Source: Prinia subflava | Lineage: Eukaryota; Chordata; Aves; Passeriformes; Cisticolidae | Direction of reading: 5' to 3' | Length of the DNA stretch: 64,000 bases | Assembly: GCF_021018805.1 (NCBI RefSeq) | Contig: NC_086247.1 | Coordinates: forward strand, 133,403,602 to 133,467,601 | Part shown: positions 44,101-51,745 of the stretch, one piece after another | Position numbering within the stretch: position 1 is the first letter of the stretch | Layout: every line of letters starts with the position of its first letter | Position numbers and translations under genes: made by a program | Notes under the pieces: generated by a model | What the model was told of the DNA's origin: nothing | Databases searched by the model: none | What the model saw: the letters and a program-made list of their open reading frames with translations, nothing else

Positions 44101-44675
44101 AAACATGTCAATCGTACAATATCCAAAGCATGATGCTGTATCTGTGATACGGTATCACTGTCCTCTCCTTCAGAGACTAGCCACAGGTAGTTGCAGGCAG
44201 ATGTCATCCTATGCCTTTCAAACACCACTGGAGATGCTACTTGGTTGGTGGTTTTATTTCAGTAGCAGCACGGAGAAGAGGGAAGTCTCCACATCAGTCG
44301 AGTGCCAGAATGAGAGCGGTGGACAGGGAACACCGAGTCCCGTGCGAGGCTCCCCGGACACACGCACGGCTCCCAGCAGTGCTGCCGGCAGCCCACGGGT
44401 CTCTCCCCAAGCCCCCCCAGCCCAAAGAGCCACCGCAGCGGGGCCGGGGCAGAGCCCGGAGCGGGGCAGAGCCCGGCCGGCCCCGCCGCGCCCAGGGCCG
44501 GCCCCGCTGGCCGGGACAAATAAGGAAGTTTCCGCGCCGTGCCCGCCCGCCGCCGCCGGTACCTACACAGGCCGGGCACGTCCAGCATGCTGGAGATGCC
44601 GCGGTCGCACATGTCCACCTCGGGCTGGTTCTTCTCCCTGCTCTCCTCCACGATCTTCTTCAGGGACTTGGACAT
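5016..44675 (-). CDS. RSU1: RSU1, Ras suppressor protein 1 (leucine-rich repeat adaptor), 3' end off window
   Basis: Seven coding exons join in frame: 44675-44567, 37733-37683, 23227-23107, 19734-19616, 18135-18053, 17781-17667 and 5148-5016. They give 731 nt, which is 243 codons plus two bases of codon 244. The protein opens [20 protein letters not shown]. Residues 40-200 are a run of leucine-rich repeats (LxxLxLxxNxLxxLPxxI, e.g. [12 protein letters not shown]), followed by a C-terminal cap ([12 protein letters not shown]). Known family: RSU1 binds the LIM5 domain of PINCH1 in the ILK-PINCH-parvin complex at focal adhesions and suppresses Ras-driven transformation. With the missing ~34-residue basic tail it would total 277 residues, the length I recall for the human protein. 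An in-frame TAG lies six bases before the ATG, so this start is fixed. Every junction keeps phase and has GT-AG ends; I see no frameshift. Confidence 0.97.
6100..6640. promoter_or_regulatory. GC-rich islet in RSU1 intron 7, function unknown
   Basis: Inside an AT-rich intron, this block has raised GC and several CpGs, peaking at about 6360-6400 with GCCGCCGCCGCCGCACGC. No exon, splice signal or known element was recognised. It may be an alternative promoter, an enhancer, or an old GC-rich insertion. Confidence 0.35.
9682..9727. repeat. 24-bp tandem repeat, about two copies
   Basis: The unit CTCTTATGATATACAGATAT followed by ACAA occurs at 9682-9705 and again, without its last two bases, at 9706-9727. 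It is in RSU1 intron 7, and the flanks are rich in related ATAC/GATATAC words. Confidence 0.9.
17667..17781 (-). CDS. RSU1: RSU1 exon 7 (residues 162-200)
   Basis: 115 nt between CTCTTAG and GTAAGA. It encodes [20 protein letters not shown] and [18 protein letters not shown], the last two regular leucine-rich repeats. It leaves in phase 1 with the first G of Gly200. Confidence 0.96.
18053..18135 (-). CDS. RSU1: RSU1 exon 6 (residues 134-161)
   Basis: 83 nt between TTTGCAG and GTAAGT. It encodes [20 protein letters not shown] and KLTKLQI, a canonical leucine-rich repeat. It ends in phase 0. The next exon is only 271 bp away, the shortest intron between RSU1 leucine-rich-repeat exons. Confidence 0.96.
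18136..19615 (-). other. RSU1 intron 5
   Basis: 1.5 kb of intron. Open frames of about 119 and 124 codons at 18725-19453 lack any recognisable domain. I see nothing else. Confidence 0.85.
19616..19734 (-). CDS. RSU1: RSU1 exon 5 (residues 94-134)
   Basis: 119 nt between TACCTACAG and GTAAGA. It encodes [20 protein letters not shown], then [19 protein letters not shown]: one whole leucine-rich repeat and the start of the next, longer one. It enters in phase 2 (GG|C, Gly94) and leaves in phase 1. Confidence 0.96.
19735..23106 (-). other. RSU1 intron 4
   Basis: 3.4 kb of intron. Apart from an imperfect GTTTGTGTATG direct repeat near 20590-20615, I see no element in it. Confidence 0.85.
23107..23227 (-). 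CDS. RSU1: RSU1 exon 4 (residues 54-94)
   Basis: The acceptor CCCACAG and donor GTGCGT flank 121 nt encoding two leucine-rich repeats ([20 protein letters not shown]). Codon 54 becomes ACT (Thr), where I recall Met in human, and residue 57 is Ala. Both are mild changes in an otherwise near-identical stretch. The donor GTGCGT is less usual than GTAAGT but fits frame and family exactly. Confidence 0.95.
25274..25299. repeat. 13-bp tandem duplication
   Basis: ACAGGATCAGTAC occurs twice back to back in RSU1 intron 3. It is a small replication-slippage duplication. Confidence 0.9.
26195..26275 (+). mobile_element. Possible old CR1-like 3' end relic
   Basis: The string CACCAGGCTAGAAGGACCTT, preceded by GTTGGAGAGCAGG, resembles the 'ggctagatggacctt' block near the 3' end of old reptilian CR1 copies. 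It is heavily diverged and no terminal octamer is seen. It lies in RSU1 intron 3. Confidence 0.35.
30608..30656. repeat. AT-rich alternating repeat
   Basis: A mix of TATATATA, TTTAAAATTTTAAA and ATACATATATGTATATATATG forms overlapping palindromes in RSU1 intron 3. It is probably an unstable or cruciform-prone microsatellite. Confidence 0.75.
33007..33025. repeat. Short (ACAA)n microsatellite
   Basis: About four and a half ACAA units in RSU1 intron 3. Confidence 0.85.
37683..37733 (-). CDS. RSU1: RSU1 exon 3 (residues 37-54)
   Basis: A 51-nt exon between TTTGCAG and GTAAGT. It completes Phe37 and encodes [16 protein letters not shown], the start of the first leucine-rich repeat. It ends in phase 1 with the A of codon 54. 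It is too short to stand out as an open frame and was found by matching the family and the phase. Confidence 0.95.
37734..44566 (-). other. RSU1 intron 2
   Basis: A 6.8-kb intron with the A-rich tract at 40388-40550 and a short TTAA run near 43287. The right end enters the CpG island. No other feature was recognised. Confidence 0.85.
40388..40550. repeat. A-rich (AAAC)n-type low-complexity tract
   Basis: A clean run of AAAC units at about 40391-40415 grades into irregular A/C-rich sequence with almost no G or T. Similar, shorter tracts occur at 33007-33025 and 36960-37005. It could be the poly(A) tail of an old retroposon, but no body is recognisable beside it. Confidence 0.8.
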
Positions 44676-44678
44676 GGT
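44567..44678 (-). CDS. RSU1: RSU1 exon 2, first coding exon (residues 1-36)
   Basis: The start codon is at 44675-44673 in the context ACCATGT. The exon encodes the N-terminal helix and ends GGC CTG T|GTAGGT, phase 1. The upstream bases (CTGCCCCGCCTAG|ACC) look like a splice acceptor, so the exon probably begins at 44678. It lies within the CpG island and is GC-rich, unlike the later exons. Confidence 0.95.
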
Positions 44679-44936
44679 CTAGGCGGGGCAGAAATGGACA
44701 CCGTGAGCCGGGCGGCGGGGGAAACCCACCGAGGGCTCCATCCGGGACAGCGCCGGGACGGTCCCGGCCCCGAGGTGTCCGAGGGCAGAGACCCTCCTGC
44801 CCGGCGCCGCCGGGGGGCCCGGCCCGGCCCGGCCCGCCCCGTCCGCCCGCCCTCCCATGCCAGCCGAGCACTGCCTGGGATGCCGGCCGCACTCCCGGCC
44901 CGGGCGGACGGACAGGCCCGGCCCGAGGGCACTCAC

Positions 44937-45045
44937 CGCTCGGCGCTGCGGCGGGACCCGGTGGAAAGCGGCGGGACGCGGCGGGACGCGGCAGGAGGGC
45001 GGGCGGATCCCACGGCGGGCGGCCCCGGCGGATCCCGCTAGCGCC
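44937..45045 (-). other. RSU1: RSU1 non-coding exon 1 (5' UTR), right end approximate
   Basis: On the minus strand a good donor (AGCG|GTGAGT) ends an exon at 44937, inside the CpG island. It pairs with the acceptor CCGCCTAG|ACCATG just before the start codon, at 44679. The intron between them would be 258 bp. A separate untranslated first exon fits the nine-exon RSU1 gene I recall from mammals. The transcription start is not visible. I place the right end just before the tandem GC boxes. The decamer GCGGGACGCG is repeated in tandem at about 44971-44990 within this exon. Confidence 0.55.
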
Positions 45046-46347
45046 GCCCCGCCCCGCCCCGCCCCGGCCTCGCGCGCAGGCGCAGCGCGGCCCCGCCCCA
45101 CGGACACGCGGAGGCGCCTGCGGCCGGGCCGGGGTTCGCAGAGCCGCGGGGACGGAACACACGATCGCCAAAATAACCCACACACAAAAAATCCCGGTGC
45201 ATTTAACCAGCGGTTTCCATTCCTTGGGAGCTTTCATGGATTTTGCAGTCGGCTCTAGCAGCAAACCAGTCACAAGGCTGGTTCTGAGCACTTGTAACCA
45301 ACCGATCTCAACACGCCGTGGCATCGGAATACAGCCTTACTGCCCAGAGTGTAGTTACGCGTGTAACCTCTTTCATAGGAGTTAAGAAGTTCCTACTTAC
45401 TGTCATTCAACAGTTAAGCTCAGAGCAACTAGTGACTTAAGTCTATAAAGTTACCTAAGGCCAGGCTACCCTTTGAGAGCCACGGCTTTGAATTTTGCAT
45501 ATGTACTCCATGGTGTTACTTAATAACCTAAAAATAGTATCCACAGAAACCAAGATTATGAACATTTGCTTAAGCCAGCAAATAGAAAACTTCCTGGAGG
45601 CATAACTTTAACTTTTCCCTTTTTAGGAATGTAAGGATTTAATACTGGACTGCAGAATTGTAGCATGTTATTCCTAATTGGAGTTTCCTACCTTGATCAC
45701 TTCCTGAAATTACTGTCTGCTTTCAAGTCTTTCTTACAATACACTACTGGAAGAGCATCATCCTTTTAGCTGGATTTCTCAGCAGACCTCACTGTCACTC
45801 AGATGTACAGGATGATGATGTACAGGTGTTTTGTTGTTTTTTTTTTTGTTTGCAGAAACGTGCATCTGGATTCCTTTCCTAAAATGTCCTAACTGCCACC
45901 AGTCAGTTGTCCCAAAGACCCAAGTGCTAACATGCCTGCTGTTCTTACTTCATGGCGAATGGTTGCAGTGTCATTTAGTAACAGTGGTCCTGCTTCCTTA
46001 TTCCAATGAACAGCACATGTGACTCTGACAAGACATTCACAGAACAGTCTTCACAGCTAATGTGAATCTCACCTGGCTTCTCTCTGCCCATCTTTGCAGT
46101 GATCAAAACATTGCATGTGGTCTAGATATCCACATTCTACCCCACCATAGAAGTATTTCATTACTCCCCACTTAATAAATGTATTGTCATTACTCTGTTT
46201 CATCAGGATTGTGGGATGTTTTTGCCATCTACCTAATTTCATTATCCTGTTTGTGTAAAGAGTTCATCTGTCATTCACACCTTCTATGTGACCTTCTTTG
46301 TGTCCTGCTTGAGCAAACCTTTTGTCTGAGCACAAATCCATACCTCA

Positions 46348-46415
46348 TTGGGGATTGGCATTGGACTTGGCTAAGGGGAGCTTGGGGATTGGCATTGGAC
46401 TTGGCTAAGGGGAGC
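46348..46415. repeat. Perfect 34-bp tandem duplication
   Basis: A 34-bp unit beginning TTGGGGATTGGCATTGG occurs twice without a mismatch at 46348-46381 and 46382-46415, in the RSU1-CUBN spacer. The identity suggests a recent duplication or a variable tandem locus. Confidence 0.95.
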
Positions 46416-48934
46416 TTGTCAAGCCTTCCTTTAAAAGTTTCTCAGTGCCTCATCGAGCACTGAGTACCAACTCTCTGAGAAGGAGTGGGAAGGAAGATAC
46501 AAAGCTACTCTGTCCAAAGGTCCTTGATCATGAAAACTGATTTTTCAGATTGTCCCTTCAGCAGTCATGAAGAGTCATTTCCTGCAGAGGAAATGCAGTC
46601 ACTGCAGTCTCCTAGTCTCCCCTCTCTTATCCCCTCCCCCTCTTTCCAGTACGTGCAATCATTCCAAAAACCCTTTGGCCCCAGATATCCTTAGCTCCCT
46701 CCATACCCCCAGCTGGAGCCTGGCCAGCCTCTTTCTAGGGACTGCCCAGTAGAGCCCTACCCACATGGACAGTGCTTGAGCTCACAGTAGAGACTTTTTC
46801 AATTTAGGTCTTGCTGTACCTTCCAGCTACTGATTTTTTTGCTTATGAAACAACTACAAAATATCTTTGCTATCTGTCAGATCTGTTCTAAATCTGTCAC
46901 TTGGCTTAAATGTTTGTAGAGCAGATGCCTGAATTCATTGCAGAGCCCGGTATATGCCTTCTGTCCATAGGACTGCAAGCTAAAGCAGGTGACTATGAGG
47001 TAGATGTATGGCCATGACTGTGTGGCAGAGCTGCAGTTTCCTCTGTGCTGGTCAGAGGAGGCAGAAGTTGCCCCTGCATGGTGCTCCCAGCCTTCTCCAC
47101 CCGGGCAGTGATGGCTGGACCTGCCTCCTGCTGGTTCCTCTCCCTCTGCTGGGGATCAGCAAGGGAATGAGTAGCTCTGATACCTCCCTTGCTTTTGCTG
47201 TCCTAGGTACTTCTACTAACCAAGGAAATGGCGTTTTACATTATTATTCTATTTTTATCCCTGTTTTCCCCCTCCAAGAAAAGCTATGTTAATGAGCAAC
47301 ATTAATGCAGGGATAGCATGTCATCAAAACAATGCAACAGCAATGCACCCCTGCAAAACCAGTTGTGTAGTGCTGGGCACTGCTACTACAAATTCTTCCA
47401 TCAATATTACACTCACTAAGTGTGATAACTGGCATGCAATATTTCTTTTTGTCATTGTTTGTTGTAAAAACAAACTCCTAAAATTTGGTGTCTGTTTTTA
47501 TTATCATTTAATAAATATTTTAAACATTTATGTATTAGGAATCCGGTTGTTTTGTGTTGGGAACAATATAGTCCATGCCATGAATTTTTATTTCATTCCA
47601 TTTTAATTAGGACTGCAGAATAATTCTGCAGTTTTAGTTTGGCAGTTGACAAAAAATAATTGCACCAAATATGTTAAATCTGGTGCCTAGAACACATATC
47701 CTGTGTTATTATGGGAAATTGAGACACCTCCTCCCTTGCTTAAGGAACCAATTGAAAACTGTTTTTTAGTCAAAATTGCTTTGTAAATTTAACTAAAATT
47801 AGCTATTCTTTTAAATTGACCAGCACCATGATTTCTAGCATTTTCTAGCTCTATATCTTCTGTCTCCTTTACTTCAAGTATCTATAATAGTAACAATATC
47901 TCATTATGGTATTATTTCTCATTTCTCATTTATAAAGAAGAGTCCTTCCATGTGGGAAGGGCAATTAAAAACAGTGTTAAAACGGGCATTTTAGTGCTTA
48001 TTCTTCAGATCCTAGTCTTTGGAGGTCTTACCATTTATATATAACAGACTCATAAATTTACTTTTGTGTAAGAATGAACATGTATAGTAACATGCAGAAG
48101 AAGCTTTACATATAAATAAATAAATGTAAAATAAAAACATGCAGGCTCTAGAAAGTGAAAACCTGCACATTCATTATCTGCTTTGTCATTGACAGAGGGA
48201 GGTTGCAGTCATGCAGTTATTACAATACAGACATGCAGCATTCATAACAATGACATTATAAATAGCAATGTCACAGACACAAAAGCAAAGGTTTTCATGG
48301 CAGTGTTGTGAGATGAAGCTATATTTCTTATTAAATACAGATTTTTTTCTTTTGAATTTCTATGCTGCAAAAAGCACATAGACATTTCATGGAGTAATTA
48401 TTTCCAGATTATCTGTTTGATTCTGCTTGTGTTTGCTCTGTGTTCATTTTAAAGCAAGTGTTTTAAATTGCTCCTTACCTTCCAAGACAGAAACATGGTT
48501 TAGCATCAGCTCTCTCTTCTAAGGATCTCCACTTTAATATTTCTGCAGTTGATATTTTTGTTGTGGTTCCTCATATAAGATGTTAGAGGACAGCAGTGGG
48601 TTACTTTGTTCCTTTGTTCTTTTAAAGAATGGGTTTGATAATTTAATTTTAGACTTTGACTATTTTTGGCCAGAGTCAGTTGGACTGGATCAATTGAACC
48701 TTGTACTTCATTCAACAGTCTTCATGAGCACAAATTCTCTGCTGAACTTTTTTTTCCCTCTAAATAGCCTTGTGCATGTTACTCATTTGTAAATAAAATT
48801 ATTCATAGGTTTTGAGTATTTCTAACATTTAAAGATGCACCAAGCATTAGTTAGTTATTATTTAGATTCAAATAAAACCTTTAAAACTTTCTCTCCCTCC
48901 CATTCATAATGCTTTTTATTCTTCTCTTCTGCAG

Positions 48935-49003
48935 AATTTCAATGATTTTATAAAAATTGATGATGTGACGGATCCTCCCAGCAGCAAGTATTTACCGTAT
49001 TAA
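48935..49003 (+). other. Candidate plus-strand terminal coding exon, unidentified
   Basis: A strong pyrimidine tract and acceptor (TTCTTCTCTTCTGCAG) at 48919-48934 is followed by a 22-codon open frame ending in TAA. The peptide is NFNDFIKIDDVTDPPSSKYL plus PY. The other two phases stop within a few codons. The first AATAAA I noticed downstream is at 49940-49945, with a GT-rich stretch about 45 nt beyond it, which would give a 3' UTR of about 0.94 kb. I do not recognise the peptide and found no upstream exons. It may be a chance pattern, a fossil exon, or the end of an unrecognised gene opposite to CUBN and RSU1. Confidence 0.22.
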
Positions 49004-49714
49004 AAATGTCCAAAAGCATTTAATTGCTTTAAAGTGAAACATGCTTTGTCTCTTCGTGGACGCAGTGTTTCTGAAGTATAGATTTCAGCAAACTCACCGG
49101 TTTAGCTGGAGTTCTCCTCAGGATCTTGAGAGCACAGGTTGTGTTACCAGAATGGCCTCAGGCACTTGTCAGGCCACCAGAGCACACCCCTGGTCCCTGT
49201 ACCAGTCCCTTGGTCAGCGGGAGACTGGACTCAGAGCCAGGGATTACCGTGTCCTCAGGCAACTCGGTGTCCCTAAACTGTGTGACATGGTGCTGACACC
49301 AGCCTCGAAAAGCCACTAACGACCTTCATTCATGAAAACCACTTACAGGTTTCTGTTCATCAGTTTATGCTCTGTCACACCTTCGAAAAGGCAGAAGAGA
49401 ACTCTGAGAACTCATTTCTGACAGGGCTGATCCACTTTTAGTGGGAGCAATGAACATACCACAGAACACTGCCTGCAGTGGCACAGAGTGTTTGGAGGGA
49501 CATAGCCTTCCCTTTCATGTGTGGCTTCCAGCTGAGCTGTGCTCTGGGCTGGTGAAATGCAGAAAATGACAACATTCTTGCCAAGCTGATTCATGCCTAA
49601 AATCTGATGCTTCCATGTCCAGCCACCTAGCAGAAAGTGACAGCATCCAGATCTTGAGGACATTTTCTGCCAACTGCAGATTTGGTTCACCAACTGCACC
49701 AAATCCATGGTGAT

Positions 49715-49790
49715 ACACAGGAAGGTCAGAGCCACGATGGACTTTCATAAAGCCTGTGATGCAGTGCTCCACAGGGGAGAAGTGCAGTCC
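49715..49790 (+). mobile_element. Possible LINE reverse-transcriptase relic
   Basis: In one frame the plus strand reads MDFHKACDAVLHR, similar to the DFSKAFDTV block of CR1-type reverse transcriptases. The flanks are interrupted and I cannot extend the match, so chance is a real alternative. Confidence 0.25.
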
Positions 49791-49939
49791 TCCTTATCTT
49801 TGCAGGCAAACCACTCAATCCATGCTTGATTGTACTTGGAGTTTCTTACACATTGCTGTCTTTAGAATTTCTTTTGTGGTTTTATCTTCAGACAGTTGAG
49901 ATGTTTCTTTACTGGTTTCTATCCCCTGTTGGGAGTTTT

Positions 49940-49945
49940 AATAAA
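49940..49945 (+). terminator. Possible plus-strand poly(A) signal
   Basis: AATAAA in TTTTAATAAACAAT, with GTGTCAGTTTGAGTGG about 45 nt downstream. It is only meaningful if the candidate exon at 48935-49003 is real. Confidence 0.2.
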
Positions 49946-51451
49946 CAATATGGACAACAAGTGCATCATCCTTTGACTCAAGTACAGTGTCAGTTTGAGT
50001 GGACTATCAACAATAATTTTCTAGACTGCTAATCAGAAAACATTTAATTTGATTAAATTGTCTTTTATGTCTTTCCATATAAGAAGAATTTTCTGTTTTG
50101 CTAGCAGCTCAGTACGAGACAGACGCCTCCCAATTTCATCCAAATATAGATATTTCTGATTTTTCCATGCTATACTTAGGCATGTTAGCAGGAGTATCAC
50201 CTGTACCTAGGCTCAGGTTTTTTTAGTCCTTGGACAGTTATAAAATACTGGCTTACATCTCATTCTGTTGGCCAGTGGGACTTCACAGGTTTCTCTCTTT
50301 CTAACTTACCACCAGAGGATTTTGGGTCATATTTTATAGCTTTTCCCTTTTGTCTGCTTTGTTTTTTCTACATTTTATCTTAATCAAAATACCTGCTCAG
50401 CTGTTATAAAGTTTTGTATGTTTGTGGAATGATGGCTTTTTCAGCATTCACTGGGAAATCTTCAAAGCGTTCCTATATTTTGTTAAAACTGCCACTTACA
50501 CTTTAGTATCCTTTCATAATTAATTACTTCAATAATCACATTAAGGAATTGCTTTCACTGTGAGTGACTCCTTGTAATAGTTGTGAAATGAGAGTTCTGA
50601 TAAGGCCCCAGTTCCTTTTCTGCAGTGGAAATTTCTCTTGCCTGTCCATCACAGCTGACATTCAGGAAATGAATTGGTCATTTTTTCTGGATTGTGACAA
50701 AAAATGCTTCATGGTGGGAACCACTGTCCTCTGTATATCCTGTCAACAACATCTTTTATGTATGATGTGTGTTAGCCTGGGGAAGGGAAAAACTAACTGT
50801 AGTCAATACTTCTATGTCTGCCCTATTCCAAAGTTATATCTGTTTCATTAATGTCTAGGAAGTTGCCTACAAGTTGACTAGAGTGGTGACATAGTTACTG
50901 AAAGTCTCAGAATTTTTTTATATTCAGTTGTAAAATAGACTTTGAAGCTTGAAAATATAACTCAATAAGTATAACCACTTACCTGTAAAAAGATATCTGT
51001 ATATATTGAACATAGGGCTCTGGTCCTGACATTACTTAATCTGGTTAAGATTTAGACCCACATCATGTCCTTGCTGTGTTAAACTTCAGTGAATTTTTGA
51101 GTATTGATTCAGCTGGGTTCTTATACCCCGTACACACTATTACTGAAAGTTCTTTAGTTATCTGTGTAAGTGGTTATAGGACAGGAACCATCTTTTAGCA
51201 ATTTATGATTTTAGGTAATTTGAATAATACTTAAGCTGATGTTTTCAGAAATGCTTGGAGCAGAACCACATAACTCTAGGGAACAAATTAAAGATGGCTT
51301 CATGTGTTAGGTTCTCTCATCAACTTAATGTATAATTTTTATCCTGGGTAATTAAATTTTTATAGCATTAATTGTACAATTTTGAAATTACGTAGAAGAA
51401 TATAAAAAAACATGTAGCAAAACCTCCTTTTCCCCTTTGGGTAGGTAATAG

Positions 51452-51457
51452 TTTATT
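51452..51457 (-). terminator. CUBN: Poly(A) signal AATAAA for CUBN
   Basis: AATAAA on the minus strand, about 180 nt after the CUBN stop codon, followed within 40 nt by a G/T-rich stretch (GGAGGTTTTG). It is the first canonical signal after the stop, so the 3' UTR is probably about 200 nt and the cleavage site near 51435. Confidence 0.6.
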
Positions 51458-51637
51458 TTCAGCACAATGGGAGATAATTTTTTTTTTACATAATTCCAAA
51501 TTCATAACGGCTACATTTACATTAACTTTTAAAAGGCCTTATTTCAGTGCAGTTATCACTGGACTTCAAACCTGCTTTATCATCTGAAGTCTTTTCAGTA
51601 TAGCAAGGAATGGAAATATATTTCTCATAGCAGTGTT

Positions 51638-51745
51638 TTAGCTTGTCCAGCTTAAGTGGAATCCTGATGGTAAAGTCACATATTCAGCATGAAATTTTAT
51701 ATAGACTTGATGAGATGTAGCAGTAAATGGAGCGATGTTTGTGTC
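51638..51745 (-). CDS. CUBN: CUBN last coding exon, end of CUB27 and stop
   Basis: Acceptor CATTTCAG at 51746. The 108 nt encode [20 protein letters not shown], then [15 protein letters not shown] and TAA at 51640-51638. The final beta strand ends in Trp-Thr-Ser, as CUB domains often end. The aspartate normally found in the SD calcium motif is Glu here (FHAE). Confidence 0.94.
   Translation of the reverse strand, partial: DTNIAPFTATSHQVYIKFHAEYVTLPSGFHLSWTS

Larger units (their letters stand above)
44290..45150 (-). promoter_or_regulatory. RSU1: CpG island and RSU1 promoter
   Basis: About 860 bp with very high GC and frequent CpG, in sharp contrast to the AT-rich flanks. It covers RSU1 exon 1, intron 1 and exon 2. 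Overlapping GC boxes (CCGCCCC repeats, Sp1-type) lie at about 45044-45065 and another at 45090-45100. An NRF1-like GCGCAGGCGC is at 45074-45083. No TATA box was seen, so a dispersed housekeeping-type start is likely. The limits are judged by eye. Confidence 0.85.
45151..51430. other. Spacer between RSU1 promoter and CUBN 3' end
   Basis: About 6.3 kb. It holds the 34-bp tandem duplication (46348), the candidate plus-strand exon (48935) with its possible poly(A) signal (49940), and a doubtful LINE relic (49715). No complete gene was recognised. Confidence 0.75.

Noticed and set aside
44563..45324. 253-codon minus-strand open frame over RSU1 exons 1-2
   Set aside because: It is in a different frame from the verified RSU1 start at 44675 and has the same GC-driven lack of stops and low-complexity composition.
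43946..45385. 479-codon open frame on the plus strand across the RSU1 promoter
   Set aside because: It exists because stop codons are rare in the CpG island. Its product is low-complexity Pro/Arg/Gly/Ala, it overlaps RSU1 exons 1-2 antisense, and no domain is visible.
45100..48900. Search for upstream plus-strand exons that could join the candidate exon at 48935
   Set aside because: Open frames here look random and none ends at a convincing donor in phase 0, so no gene model is proposed.
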